This document shows positions 25,472-38,367 of a stretch of DNA of 64,000 bases, one piece after another. The DNA is from Microcebus murinus (Eukaryota; Chordata; Mammalia; Primates; Cheirogaleidae), in the NCBI RefSeq assembly GCF_040939455.1, contig NC_134119.1, positions 15,984,501 through 16,048,500 on the forward strand, read 5' to 3'. A program made the translations under genes and the position numbers. Under the pieces are notes generated by a model that did not search any database, was not told where the DNA came from, and saw nothing but the letters and a program-made list of their open reading frames with translations. Position 1 is the stretch's first letter. Each line of letters begins with the position of its first letter.

Positions 25472-25513
<42 letters not shown>

Positions 25514-25526
25514 ACCCACCCACCCC
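25472..25526. repeat. Compound microsatellite (CG)n(CA)n(CCCA)n
   Basis: GCGCGCGCGC passes into about 15 CA units and then CCCA units. The alternating purine-pyrimidine start is of the kind that can adopt Z-DNA. Confidence 0.95.
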
Positions 25527-28094
25527 TGACAAAGTATCCAGGCCATATTCACTTAACACTTAACTAAAACCGTGATTAAACTCAGCCAGGTGCCTTTTGC
25601 TAAAGAGAAGTCAAAGCTACCTGTGAGAAGTGGATGTTGTACCCTCTGTATAGGGGCTTTATTCCCTCTTTTAGGTTATAGGCTTATGAATGCACATCCA
25701 TGTTGCCTTTTGTAGTCTGAATAAGGCTGCTTTCCTCAAGAAATAGAAAAGATCCTTGACTATCTTCCACGCTCGCCAACCCCCCCTCACAGATGTGAAC
25801 ATAGGGCCCCAGAGGAGTGGCCTGGCTGCTCTGGGGCTCCAGGTACAATGTTAGGACTGAAAGTCATCCTAACTCCACTTCTGGGCTATTTCCACTCCAT
25901 CACCCAACACTCATGACAGTGCTTAGAGGGTTTTGCAGAGGCAGGTAAAGTAAGGCTGGGATTTGGAAGGTGGCCCCCTAAACATAGGGCCTGTCTGGTC
26001 AACTTGAATCCACTTGAAAGCAATGGACTCAAATACCTTTCATATCCCTGAGATGGGTTGGGAGAGGCACAGTTGAGTAAACTCATTTACAGTGAAGACA
26101 GTAAGCTCCTGTCATGTGTCAGGGATGTCCCGTGATCTGCCAGTGGCAGTGGGTGCAGTACAGTGGTGGGGAGGACCAAGGCTCTACCCTCCTGCAGGAT
26201 CTGCAGGGGCCTGCAGCATGGACTACAGTCCCCTGTCAGATATCTTAGGATCAAAGCTTGGTGATGTGATTCTCCTTTCTAAGATGGGCTCACTCTGTGG
26301 TCTCACTCCAGAAAATCAGGTTAATGTCATGTTGGAACTCTTACCTGGGGTTAGAAGTACAGTATGGCATGGTTTGGAATGCAAGGGAACAGAGTTTAAA
26401 AATCAGGCAGCACGAGGCTTCGTGGCTTCCTTGGGCTCCAGAGACTCGGAGGGGCCCCAGCAGTAAAGATGGTGGTCAATCAACAGCTGTTGGGTCTGTG
26501 ACGATGTCACCTCCCAGCTCACACCCTGGCCTCAGGGGGCTTCTCTAATTCATGCATCTGTACCAGCCACTCCCAGGGCTGACATTTCTGGGTGGCTCAG
26601 TATCCTCCCAGAAACCCTGGGTACTGAGCATCTTAACTGGCCTTTTCCGTCAAGCTTGATTGACTTCTGTCTGCTGAATTTTGCTTTTGTCTTTACTGCT
26701 TATTCCTTGGCCTCTCCCACAGTTGAGAATGCTTTGCTTGTTCCAGAACGTTGACAGCAGAGTGGTTTTCTTAGCCCTCTGTTGGGGCTTCCTCTCTCTG
26801 CGTTATCCCTCAGGCTGCTGCAGATACTCCTGCAGTTGTCAAATCGAGTTCATTCTCTGTGTGAAAACAGTGCCTCCAACGAGAGAATGGGCTCTGCAGG
26901 CACTAGACAATGGCTCTGCACCTGCTTTATTGCCTCACATTTAATCTCTTGTTCTAGGAGACAATTCAGGAAACTCTCCCCATCATAAGAAAAAAAATTA
27001 CATCCAGAATTTTCCTTTCAGGCAAAGAAATCTTAATCCTTTTTTTTTTTTTTTGGTTCATGTGTTTTACCAAACTAGAGATTCTGTCACATAACCTCTT
27101 AAGCAAGGTAACAATTCACCTTTGAGGAGGAGGCAATCCAATTTTGATTTATTGATCTCAGGGCACAATGCTTTTCTTAAAAAAAAAGAAAAGAAAACAT
27201 GTAGACCAGTCTGTATGTGACTGTCAAATAAAAGCCTGAAGACCAGGCTCTTTAAAGGAGGGGAAAACTGATGGAGTTTAATTTCTTCCTTTTTATAGAT
27301 TACACAGATATTTTTCCTTGTTAAAAAAACCTTTGAAAGTTCAAAATAATGCAGCTAGAAGCAGGAACACACTCCTCATCCCCCACGCTGTGGCTTCCTT
27401 TGAGCAAATGGGAAAAGTTATACTGAAAGCTAGCTTCAATTTTCAGCTTTCTGAGTCTGTTTCATTTAATGTGGTTGCTATTTGGCTGACTTCAATAGAA
27501 CATTGATTGTGTGGTTATAAATCTTAGAGAAAGAACACAGGTTCTCATATACTAGTAAGTGTCCTCCATTATAAAGAGACTACTAGTAAATATAATGTGT
27601 GGTAGTTGGTGTGTGTGTATGTGTGCACAGGTGCACGTGTTGGAGAGAGGAAAGGACTGCTCCTTAAATTTTTATTATGTAAGGAGGAAGTTGTTGTATG
27701 TGTTTTGTGGCTAATTTGTTACTACTGAATTTCATTGGCTGGAAGACACATTTATCTATCAATACATCTTAACATTGAGGAAGGGGAGATGAATCGAACC
27801 ATCAATGGCCCCACAATTGCTATTAACTTAGATTAAAGCCAAGTTCAGACAGAGAAGATATGCATTTGCTTGTTGGCCACTAGACAGCATTACCAACCTG
27901 AGATCACTGAAATTAAAATCCCTGACTGAGGTTTCTATGGATCACCCTGGTAGTATGAATTTAGGACACAAACCTGCATGACTAGTACCAGCTTGTGGTC
28001 CAAATTCTTAAGGGAGACATTTTTTTAAACTCCCATTTATTAATGTCAAAGTTAAGATACCCAAGTCTCCTAGGTTTTGGAGCACTTATTGTGT
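25527..28094. other. Intronic DNA, apparently single copy
   Basis: I recognise no repeat here apart from poly-T and poly-A runs near 27040 and 27180. Plus-strand frames of 124, 83 and 87 codons occur between 26092 and 26944. They overlap one another, show no known domain and lack matching splice signals. Confidence 0.4.
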
Positions 28095-28375
28095 GTGTGT
28101 GTTTTTTTTTCCAGCATATTATAGGGGTACACATGTTTAGGTTGCATATGTTACCTTTGCCCTGCCTGAGTCAGAGCTTCAAGCATGTCCATTCCCCAGA
28201 CGGTGCACACTGCACTCATTAGGTGAGATATGCTCAACCCCCTTCCTACCTGCATGACACCCAATGAATGTACTATATGTGCACATAAATGTTGATCAAT
28301 TAATACCAATTTGATATGAGTACCCAAGTGCCTATCAATATAGGAGCAACTATTGTTGATGCCTGGGCCATCCTC
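28095..28375 (-). mobile_element. Short L1 3' end, lemur type
   Basis: A T-run followed by 'ataggggtacacatgtttag' and 'cacccaatgaatgtactata' matches the 3' UTR of strepsirrhine L1s in antisense. The copy is strongly 5'-truncated. The related fragment at 55718-56330 has the same order of landmarks. Confidence 0.75.
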
Positions 28376-28896
28376 CCAACCCACCTCTGAGTTCCACTGC
28401 AGCCACCAAGGACAGTTCTGATCTACTCTAATGGCTTTCCCCCTTGAGTGCCTGCATCTCTCTGCTTCTCCACTAGAAGCACCAGTGGAGATTATTCAGC
28501 CCATGCATAAGACAGCGGAGGGATCCTGAGCACATAGAAGTCTGAGACTCATTTGCTTATTGACTGCTGTTCATTAAAAGCGCTGCAGACCTAACACCTC
28601 CCGTGGGCAAACTCCAACCAATGAGAAAAGGGAGTCATTGGATAATGGTCCAGCTTCCCTACTTTGATGAGGCAATTCTGAGGTGTGTTCTACATGGTTC
28701 TTCCTAGAGCCCCCAGTGGTTTGAGCCCCAGTTGCTTGCAGTGATTGTCTGTTCATTACCATACTTCAGTGGTTGCCTTCCCTGCCCCATGTCACTTCCT
28801 CACTTCCTTGCTGTGCTTCCTGATTGTCTCCCAAGTAAACCACCTGTGCTCAAGATCTGGTCTAAGGATATGCTTTTAGATGTACATAAACTAAGG
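28376..28896. other. Intronic DNA, nothing recognised
   Basis: No exon or repeat was recognised in this stretch. Confidence 0.4.
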
Positions 28897-29156
28897 CACT
28901 CTTTCTTTTCAATATTTTTCCTCTTTTTTTCTCCTTTTCTCTCTTCTCTGTTCTGTTTCTTTTCTTTTCTTTTTTTTTCTTTCTTTCTTTCTTTTTTTTT
29001 TTTTTTTGAGACAAGGTCTTACTCTTTTGCCCTGGCTAGAGTGCAGTTGTAATGTCATAGCTCACTGCAACCTCAAACTCCTAGACTTAAGCAATCTTCC
29101 TGCCTTGGTCTCCCAGAATGCTAGGATTACAGGCATGAGCCACCACACCAGCCTGG
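28897..29156 (-). mobile_element. Alu monomer with long C/T-rich tail
   Basis: A monomeric Alu arm occupies 29007-29156 in antisense (ends in ggattacaggcatgagccac). Its T tail grades into a C/T microsatellite that extends down to about 28897, as happens when an A tail accumulates G on the sense strand. Confidence 0.85.
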
Positions 29157-29635
29157 CATTGTTTCTTATATCTTTTTTAACTTTGCCTTAAGATCTAACA
29201 CTTTGTTGTCTTACATTGAACTCCCCACTTAGAGATTTTTTTCCTTTCTTAGTGACATATATTATAATAATCATCATTCTTACATTTGAAGGTATGTTAA
29301 TTTCAATAGCTTACTATTGACAGAAAAATAAGACTCTTCTAGCATGACATAAATGCATTGAGTATGCAAAATGAGTTGTTAGCTTTTCTTCTAAAAATCA
29401 CGTTTTAAGTAGTTGTGAAATGGTCTGTCCACCCTGATCCAATTAAGCTAAATTGGCACATATACATTATGCTACAGGTCTCAGGTCAGAGTTGTAAAAA
29501 GAAGATAACAGACATCAAAAGGGTTTTATTCCAGTATTTTTTAAATCCTTTAGAAAAGCTGTATGTGTTCCAAGGTTTCTCATATCTAACATGGAGGCCA
29601 ATTAGCCAAATGGCAGCCTCATGTGTCCATCTGAG
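29157..29635. other. Intronic DNA, nothing recognised
   Basis: No repeat or exon was identified. Overlapping frames on both strands at 29415-29732 have no recognisable content. Confidence 0.4.
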
Positions 29636-29795
29636 TTTTTTAAAATGTGGTCTATGGACCATCTGCATTGGATATACTCAGGATGATTATGAAATGCAGA
29701 CTTCCAGGCATCTTACTAGATCTACTGAATGAGAATCTGTGATTGGCGTGGCCTGTTAATCTTCATTTTAACAAACTGCCCTCGTCATTCTTACC
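29636..29795 (-). repeat. MER5-type hAT relic
   Basis: The phrases 'aatgtggtctatggaccatc', 'agatctactgaatgagaatc' and 'cttcattttaacaaactgcc' follow the antisense MER5A order. Confidence 0.75.
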
Positions 29796-30164
29796 CACAT
29801 GGAAGCTTAAGCGCCATCTGCTTGTTGACTGCTTTTCACTAAAACGGCAACTTTAAGCTTCCCGGACTTCTGCTAGTGCGCATGCTTAATGTGTTGACTG
29901 ATAGAGATTTTATTCATAGCATAAAAGCTATAGCTAAAATTTGAAAAGGAAATCGAAACATTGGGAACAGTATTTGTTCAATAACATGATCTCTTTTTTG
30001 CTAAATGACCACAATACCCATAATGTCAGACAAATGCTGGAAGAATACTTGATTCATTCATTTATTTATTAACTCAGCAAATTCTTACTCAATGCCTTTA
30101 ACTTGTTAGCTTATACAACTCCAAAGATGAATAAAGCTCTACCCTAACTCAAAAGGAATGACAG

Positions 30165-30390
30165 TATAGAAGACCTTGGGAGTCAGGGGTGGAGAGCGTA
30201 AGCCTGGGGTATGAATTCTGATTCTGCTACTTACAGGCTGAGTGATTCTGGGCATGTTACTTAAACTCATTGTGATATAGTTTGCTACTATGTAAAAAGC
30301 ACAAAATGACTTCGCAGATAAGTAATGTATATAATAAGGCACTTAGTGGGCTGTGTTTGGCCCATAATAAATACTCATGAAAAGCTCTTA
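30165..30390 (+). repeat. MIR SINE
   Basis: The MIR landmarks are in order: 'gattctgctacttacaggct', 'tgattctgggcatgttactt', and 'tggcccataataaatactca'. Confidence 0.8.
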
Positions 30391-30464
30391 TTTCAGTATC
30401 CAATAAAATGCACTTTCAGGGCAGGGAAAGACACAAGGCAGTTAGGAGGTGGTGGTCATGTCCC

Positions 30465-30670
30465 CCTGCATCCTGGAGACAGATGTGCCTGGTTTCCATC
30501 CTGGCTCTTCCACTGACCAGCTGTGCAACACTGGGCAGGTGACACCACCTCTATCTCCCCGCACAACTCTGCTTCCTGCCTTTGACTTTCACACGCCTTA
30601 TTCCCAATAAACCCTTTGTTATCCTAACTCCATCTGGGTGTCTGCTTCTCGGGGGATCCAACCCACACAG
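30465..30670 (+). repeat. MIR fragment, then possible LTR 3' end
   Basis: The first 85 bp look like a MIR core ('ctcttccactgaccagctgt', 'gcaacactgggcaggtgaca'). The following part has an AATAAA and a tail like an LTR U5 region (gtctgcttctcgggggatcc). The LTR call is weak. Confidence 0.4.
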
Positions 30671-31484
30671 CTGTTATCTGGATGTGTTAGGATGCAAGCA
30701 AACATCACATAGTCTGAGGGGAGAGTCAACAGGGAGGGGGAGGTGGCAATAAGTGATGAGGCAAAGCTCAGGACAAAATGGGCTCAGGAGATGACTGAGA
30801 CCAGAGGCAAGGGCAAGTTCTTGCTGCTCATGTTCTGTGCATGGGAAGTATCTTAACTTCGGGAGGATACCACTGCTTATTTTCATATCCCTGTGAACAG
30901 CACTGTCATGTTTTTTAAAGTGAATATTCTCTGAGCTTATCATTTTTGATTAAAAATTGGTCCACCAGAATGAGTCATGGCAGAAGCGTTGACGAGAATA
31001 AAGGACTGATTCATTCGGTGGATGATTAAGCTACTAAGGAGATCTTTGTTGACCCACCAGCACCAGTAAGCTTTATTTTTCTGTTTTCTAAACAATGTAA
31101 TTTGATTACACTTCAAATACCGTGCTTCCTTATTTTCCTATTATGTAAATTACAAATCTAAATTCATGTAAGATGAAGATATGCAGACTTTTCTCTGTGA
31201 AAAAGGTGGGCTATGACCAGAGCTAGGCTTTGAGTTGATCTTCTGGGAATGGGGATGGGTTTCCTTCTCCACCATCACACTGGTATGTGGCAGCTCCCTT
31301 TTAGACAGTGCCAAGGGTCTGGGCTGTAGTTAAGATGCAGAACTTAATTAAGGAAGAGTGAGCTTGTTGGACTTAATAATAAATTCTAGGCAAAGTACAA
31401 TGCAATCGCCATCCACATCTATAAGCACACACTGAACGCCTATTAGGCCACTGTGCATTGGTTACTTAGACATACGCTGAGCAT
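30671..31484. other. Intronic DNA, nothing recognised
   Basis: No repeat or exon was identified by eye. Confidence 0.4.
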
Positions 31485-31760
31485 CCAGTGTGTGCCAAAC
31501 TCGTTATAGGCAACAAGGAAATAACTATATAGGTAAGAGTCAGTCTTTGCCCTCAAGGGACCTAAGTGATTGAGGATCATTCTAGATTAGTAGGGAGCAT
31601 CTAACCCAGTCTTGGGTGGGAGTGGTTTCAAGGAGATATTTCTGGGCAAAGTTACACCTGGTGGAGCCCTGAAGGAAGCATGGGCATGACCAGGAGGAAA
31701 GAGTCCCGGGAGGGCCAGCAGGTGCCAAGGCCCAGAGCAGATGGCACAAGGCTAGCTAAA
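31485..31760 (-). repeat. L2-like LINE relic (antisense)
   Basis: The phrases 'catccagtgtgtgccaaact', 'gtctttgccctcaagggacc' and 'gcaggtgccaaggcccagag' follow the antisense L2 3' end. Confidence 0.5.
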
Positions 31761-32119
31761 AGGTCAGCCAGGAGTCACTGCAGTAGATCAAGATGGCTGG
31801 CGTTTAGAGGACTGAAAAATGTCATCCAGAAGGCAATGAGACTCATGCAAGGTGGCATAACAGATCTGCATTTTAGAAGATTAGTGGCTGCTGAGGGGAG
31901 AATGAATTTAAGGGGGAGAGACTACAAATGGGAAGAATAGTTAGGAGGGGAGCACTTTCTTCCCAGGTAGAGCTGGGCTATCTTAAATAGTGGGGCAGGG
32001 CCTTCTGACTGAGAAGCACTCAAGGGATCATGTGCAGAAGACACATGCTACTTCGGGGACTGGCACATTAAACACCGTCCTATGTGATCTCCCTGTTCCT
32101 GGCCCTTCTGTGCCAGGCT

Positions 32120-32312
32120 TTGGGCATGGGTTGTCAACCATGAGTGAGTATCAGAATCACCTGGACAGCTTGTTAAAACACACATTTCTGGATCCTCTCC
32201 CAGATCCTGTTATTCAGCTAGTCTGTGTGGTGAGGCCTAAGCATTTGCATTTTTGACAAGTTACCAGGTGATGTTGCTGTTGTTGCTGGGCCAGGAACCA
32301 CATTTTGGTTAC
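32120..32312 (+). repeat. MER5A-type hAT relic
   Basis: The MER5A order is clear: 'gtatcagaatcacctggaca', 'gcttgttaaaacacacattt', 'aagcatttgcatttttgaca', and 'gggccaggaaccacattttg'. Confidence 0.85.
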
Positions 32313-34084
32313 TGAGGTCCTAAGAAATGTGGAGTTATAAGATGTGCAAGAAGGAACGATCCTGGGTTCCTGAGTGACTGTGTGGAGCAGTCCAGCTCAG
32401 AACCACTTTGCAGTGTGAAATGGGTGAGGGAGGTTCTCCAGTGGATGTGGGTGGGTGAAGGTGAGCACCATGCTGTCTTCTCTGGCAGGACTTTGTAGTG
32501 CTGTTTCTTCTCTTTGCAATGTCCCACTCGTCCCCACCCCTGGTAGCTAACCCGACTCATTCTGCAGGCCTCAGTCTGGCCACACTTTCACCAGAGTGGC
32601 TGCTCAGATGAAATCCCAGCTGGTTGCCCATCATTTGTCCTTTGCGTTTTGTAAAACATATACGTGTATATATGTAGTGTACTATTTTATAACCTATTAT
32701 TCTAAGTTAGCTTGTTGTTTTTAAACTTTTCTGAATTTTGGTTCTCCTTGCACCCCTGGAAAACCATATTTACAGTTGACGCAATGGTTATCCATTCTAG
32801 TGCAGTGTCCTATTCCTATGAATCATTCAAATAGTTGATGAACAATGTCCAAACAGTGTCTAGCCCTCAATGTGTGGAGTGATCCTGGAAATTGATGTAT
32901 TGTTTCACTGAAGAGATAAATGTGGAAAAATATCTCCAAGGAAGACTTTTTAAATAAAAAAGAGTAGAAGCCCTTGGGATGTTCAAGGCCAACACAACTG
33001 AGACTTGAAACATGAGGATGGCATGATAGTGGAAGGAGTACATGGTAAAAGAATAGAGGCTGTCAGTCACATATGCATCTGAGACACTTAACTAGGAAGG
33101 ACACCACAGTGCAAGAATACTTTCCTTTTAAGATGGGAAAGACCTGTGTATGTTTGAAGGCCCAAAGGAGGGAAATAGCGGGAATAAAGATACACACTAA
33201 GATGGAAAACTGGAAATAATTAAGGAGATGGAGTGTTGGATGCTATGTAAAGGTAAAGGAATCCAAAGCCAAGTTAAGGTTGATTTTGGAAGGCTACTTT
33301 GCCGAGACAGATGAGGATGATGAGGGGACATGGGTCCTGTCAAGGATAATTTTGGTGGAGAAGATGGAAGGTTAGTAGGGAATTTCTCCTTTAATCACCT
33401 TGATTGTTCTCAGCAAAGTGGGAGATAGCACCATCTGCAAGGAGAAAGGGTTTGGAACCCAAAAATAAAGGGGAGAGAGAGTTAGCAGGGTTCAGGGGAG
33501 CGAGAAAGAGAATGGGGAAAGTTTGCAACAACTACTGCTTGGCTAATCAAAAAGATGACTTACAGCAACTGTTAAACATAGCACATTAGTAACACATTTT
33601 AGCATAGGGGGAAAAATACCACATAAATTTCTAGCAACAGTAGTTTGGGATTTTTCTGAAAGGACCACCTGAACTGATCTCACTGTTGCATCTCTTCTCC
33701 CTGGAAGCTAGTTCCAGGAACCTCATTCTTGCTCATCTTAGCTCTGCTTTGTCATCTTCCTCAAGTGGCCTCCCTTGGCTGTCCCATGATCATCCCCTTT
33801 TACTTCTGGGAATTTGTATTTCCCATCTCTCAGGTATAGTGAATCTGGTGGGGAGGCCTTTCTGCAGCTTCATATTGGTTCGGCAAACATCTATGGAATT
33901 CCACCAGGTGCCAGAAGCCACAGGACGCAGTGGGGCAGTGACTATGAATTACACATTACGCCTGTCCCAAAGGTTCTTGCAGACTCTGAGAGACAGACTC
34001 ACAAATACATCATTTCAGCACCATGCAGCTGGTGCTGTCACGGGGGCATAAGTCTTAAATGATCATTAGCCGCTAGACTCATGC
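32313..34084. other. Intronic DNA, apparently single copy
   Basis: No repeat family or exon was recognised. Overlapping 121- and 82-codon plus-strand frames at 33686-34062 share a stretch in two frames and show no known domain. Confidence 0.4.
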
Positions 34085-34500
34085 TATTCATTCATTCTCA
34101 AATATTTTGTTGAGTACCCACTATGTGTTATACGATGTGAGCCTCTGGCAATATAGTGGAAGATGTGACAGGTATGGTCTTTGCTTTTGGGATATGTACT
34201 TTGAGGAAAATAAAAAGTGTGGTATGGTAGAAAGACAGGAAGGGGGAGTTATTTAGCTTGAGTGATTGGAGAAGGGCTCACCGAGGTAGGGGAGCTTCAA
34301 ACTGAGACCTGCATGAGGAGTCAAGTATACTAAGATGCAGGAACAGATGTTTCCCCCCAGGGGGTACCTCCAGCAAAATGGCTCAAAGGCCAAGCTTCTC
34401 TCCTTTGACCTACTGAAGGAGCAGAAAGGCCAGTGTGACTGAAGAAGAAAGGAGGAAGATTCACAGGGCTAGGAATTTGAATTTTATTCTAATGCAATGA
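34085..34500 (-). repeat. L2-like LINE relic (antisense)
   Basis: The phrases 'tgttgagtacccactatgtg' and 'ggtatggtctttgcttttgg' and the later 'ggccagtgtgactgaagaag' match the L2 antisense pattern. Confidence 0.5.
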
Positions 34501-34619
34501 TTTGATACCTAAGCACAATTGTCTTAGCGCTAGAAATTAAACCAGTTCTGCAAAGACCACATGATGCCATAAAATATTCTTTACAACACCACACACACAA
34601 AAAAATGATTGCTAGTGAG

Positions 34620-35250
34620 TATGGTTCATTCAATCATTCCACAGTCATATATTGTGACCTACTGAGTGTTAGATGATCTAGGCATGAGAATATAGCATCT
34701 GCAAAGCAGACAAAGTTTTTGCAGTCATGGTGCTTTCTTTTGAATATGTATAGTGGTGAGCATTTCAGGTAAAGAAGGAGTATTAAGTGCAAAGGCGCTG
34801 AGACAAGAATATGCTCATAATGTTTGAAGATAAAGACATTAAATGAATTAAAGGAAACTGACATCAGAATAAACAATGATAACAAAAACCCTGAGGGAAG
34901 AGGGACAGTGGAGCAAGATCATGTAGACCATTATATGGATGTTGGATTATATCCTTCATTTAACTGGGAGTCATTGGAGGATTTTGAGGAGAGGTGGGCC
35001 ATTATATTTTTAATTTGTAAAAGAATCACTCCAGCCATGTTAAGACCATACATGGTAAGGAGCCAAAGATGAAGATAGGGCACCCAATGGGAGGGTGTAG
35101 AGATAATTGATGTGAAGGGTAATTTTGACTGAGGGCAGGGAGTGAAGGAGATTGGAGATTGGATCATATCTACTGAAGACAGATCAATAGGATTTGGTGA
35201 TGAATTTGGAGGTTTGGGATAAAGAGAAGAGTGAAGACAACTTCAAAATT
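34620..35250 (-). repeat. Second L2-like relic (antisense)
   Basis: A second copy of the same kind follows: 'attgtgacctactgagtgtt', 'taagtgcaaaggcgctgaga', 'gggagtcattggaggatttt'. Two similar relics in tandem orientation suggest either one long split copy or two insertions. Confidence 0.45.
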
Positions 35251-35514
35251 TTGGATCTGACCATCAGAAACAACGGAATTGCCATTTGCTTAGATGAGGA
35301 AGGCTAAGAATTACAGATGGAGAAGCAGATATTAAGTGCTCAGGTTTAAAAAGGTTAAATTGGAAATGTTGATGAAACATCCACGTGCAGAGGCTTATTA
35401 GAAAATCTAGAGTTCAGGGGAGTTACCAAGAATTAAGATTTGGGAGTTAGCAGGTCTTGGTGATTCACGTGTGGATGTAGGAAAAGAAAATTAGAGGCAA
35501 AAAGGCAAGTGGTT

Positions 35515-35655
35515 CAGAGAAAAGCCTCTAAATAAGGACCCAAGAGACCTATTTTTAGTTCTCATTATCTACTAAGTTACTATAAGACAATGGATAAACC
35601 ATCTAACCTCAATTTCCTCATTTGTAGGACAAATGGGTGGGATAGGACAAATTCC
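35515..35655 (+). repeat. MIR SINE fragment
   Basis: The core 'accatctaacctcaatttcc' followed by 'tcatttgtaggacaaatggg' is typical of the MIR 3' half. Confidence 0.7.
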
Positions 35656-35689
35656 CACTCACCTCTAAACTGAAGATAAAAAGCAATAG

Positions 35690-36480
35690 CCATAATATAT
35701 AAAGGATTCTTATAAATCAATAGGAAAAAAGATGAATATTCTGTTGGAATTACAGACAAAATATACTAAAAATACAGTTCTTAAAAAAAAAAAAAAAGAA
35801 TAGCAATAAATAACCAAAATAGTTTTGGCACTCAGCTTCAATAGTGTTACTAAATTCTTAAAAATTAACTATATAATAGGAACAATAACAATAAAATATA
35901 TTTAACAATAAATTCAACAAGAAATATAAAAAGTCTATATAAATGAAAAATGTGAATGCTAAGAAAGATTCATAAAAGCTTACTTTGGGCTGGGCGTGGT
36001 GGCTCACACCTGTAATCCTAGCACTTTGGGAGGCCGAGGCGGGCGGATTGCTCAAGGTCAGGAGTTCGAAACCAGCCTGAGCGAGACCCCGTCTCTACCA
36101 AAAATAGAAATAAATTAATTGACCAACTAAAAATATATATACAAAAAATTAGCCAGGCATGGTGGCGCATGCCTGTAGTCCCAGCTATTCGGGAGGCTGA
36201 GGCAGTAGGATCGCTGAGACCCGGAGATTGAGGTTGCTGTGAGCCAGGCTGACGCCACGGCATGCACTCTAGCCTGGGCAACAAAGTGAGACTCTGTCTC
36301 AAAAAAAAAAAAGCTTACTTTGGAAGATTCATTGTAAGGATGTCCTAAATTTAGCTTAATCCTAATAAAATACCTATTGAGATTTTTTTTTTTGGTAGAA
36401 TAAGACAAACTAATTAGGAAATTTGTGTGGAAAAATAAACATTCAACATATCCAGGAAAATCATGTAACAGAGCTTGTTC
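35690..36480 (+). repeat. Old L1 ORF2 fragment, split by an Alu
   Basis: A/T-rich sequence on both sides of the Alu at 35988-36308 shows ORF2-type phrases (for instance 'ggaaatttgtgtggaaaaat' after 36400). Boundaries are approximate. Confidence 0.5.
35988..36308 (+). mobile_element. Full-length lemur-type Alu
   Basis: Two monomers with the strepsirrhine-type linker and an A tail. The 15-bp target duplication AAAAGCTTACTTTGG lies at 35973-35987 and 36309-36323. Several CpGs are retained. Confidence 0.96.
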
Positions 36481-37599
36481 AACACAGAGCTCATCCTTTC
36501 ATTTAAAGTGGATAAATAAAACTGTAACATCTGAATCAGAACTGGGTGAGACAGTATAATAATGAGCTATTGGATGGGGACTCTCCTCCAATTCCCCAGG
36601 TCACCACTGTCTTATTTTCTAGAGATGGATAAAATAGAAAAATCCTATGTGGGTACCATTGATACTAAACTACTCAAGATCTTAATTCTGGGAAGAGTGC
36701 TGTAGTGTTTTAGCTCAGTATACACTTAACACATATTTAAGTTGCATAATTTTCTGCTTAGTTTTAATGATTAAATCAACAGTAAGTTACTTTAGAACAA
36801 CATAATTAAATAAGAACAAACGACCAGGTCTCTAAACATGTAGACAGGTGATTCCATCTTAGTCTTAAAGGCCAAACAACATACATTCACAAGGTAAGGA
36901 AAAAATCAAATCTCCTTTCCAGGACTGAAGAAATATTGCTCCTACACTAAAAATTGGAAAACCGAAGAGTAAGAGATGCCTGGCAGCAAAAAAAGGAAAA
37001 ACAAACAAACACCCACTGCTATTAGGATACAGCCTTTTTTTCCTGCCTCCCTTTCACTTTGCTATAGATAAAAGATGACAATTTAGGACTTGGTTTATTG
37101 AAGTATCAGAGAGCTCTAACCTCAACCCAGATAGAAGGTGCACAAGTCAAAGATCTCCAGATGAGGGACCGTTGGTTACATTGGGAGGTCAGGGTGGGGC
37201 ATTTACTTGGCCAAAGAGTCCCTGCCCTGATAGGAATCCACCACCAAAGGACATGCATGGAAGGTCAGGTGTAGTGAAACTACAGCAGATGCTTATGCTG
37301 GGGAAAATAGCCAGGGATGAGAAAGTGACATGGCCCAGGGATATTTAATTTGCTGTCCTATTATTTTTCTTGGCTTCTGTTGAACCCAGATGGTGATCAG
37401 AGTTTTTCCTAGCACACAGACTCCATATGAGAACAGAAGGCTAGTTGCTTTGCAAATGAAGGAAATGGAAAAATCTGACCTAGTTATCTACAAGCCCACA
37501 CTTCTTATGGATTTATGACAACTGATGTATTCCAATCCAGGGAGCATGGTGTTAGGCTGTCAATGCTAACTACTTCCTCCGTGTATCAAAAGTTGCCAT
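36481..37599. other. Intronic DNA, nothing recognised
   Basis: No exon or repeat was recognised here. Confidence 0.4.
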
Positions 37600-37795
37600 T
37601 TGCTGAGCATCCTCTGGGACTGGAGAGTATATACATCAAATCTTCATGATAGCAGTAAACATCCAATCTCATTTCATTGATGAGAAACTAAGGCTCGAAG
37701 AAGTTAAGTAACATGTCCAAGGGCATGCAGCCAAAAAAGTTACGGACCTGAAATTTTAATCTCGTCTATTTGAAAACAAGGCATGTCATTCACCT
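37600..37795 (-). repeat. MIR SINE (antisense)
   Basis: The antisense MIR core is visible: 'cattgatgagaaactaaggc' followed by 'gaagttaagtaacatgtcca'. Confidence 0.75.
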
Positions 37796-38367
37796 GCATG
37801 ACAGGCAGACCTATATTTTAAAGCTGAGTAGAAGTGGTAGAAAAAAATTTAGGAAAGCCCAGAGACAAACACTGACACTTCACATTCTAAAATAACATCT
37901 GATGTGCAAAGTGTTGAGGCTGGTTAGGAACTTGAGTCAGGGGATCCTTCAATTTTGCAGATATTACAGAAGGTAAGTGGTGCATGGTTAAAAACGTAGA
38001 ACTAGCCGATGGTAGGTACAACCAGGATGGGATATCACAGCTCCTCTATTCAATTCCGTGCTCTATTTACCTACAGTTTGTCTCAATAGATACTTCTCAG
38101 AACATGTAAAGGCACCTGGTGCATAGACCAAAACCATCTGCTTCAACCTTCTGGCACTCACAGAATGCCATTACTTACAGTTATGGTCATAAGAATCTGC
38201 AAGGTGGTAAACTGGAATACCACTCTGTGTATTCTCCATAAATGTCATTTTCTCTATATCTCTCCTGGGAGTGATACAAAATTTAAAAGATTATAAATGC
38301 AGAAACACTGTGCTGGGCCACTGACTTACTAAAATGAAAAGATTGGTCAGGGAGTATCAGAGTGTCC
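37796..38367. other. Intronic DNA, nothing recognised
   Basis: No exon or repeat was identified. Confidence 0.4.

Noticed and set aside
33686..34062. Overlapping 121- and 82-codon frames
   Set aside because: Two frames over the same bases with no domain or splice signals; neither stands out as coding.
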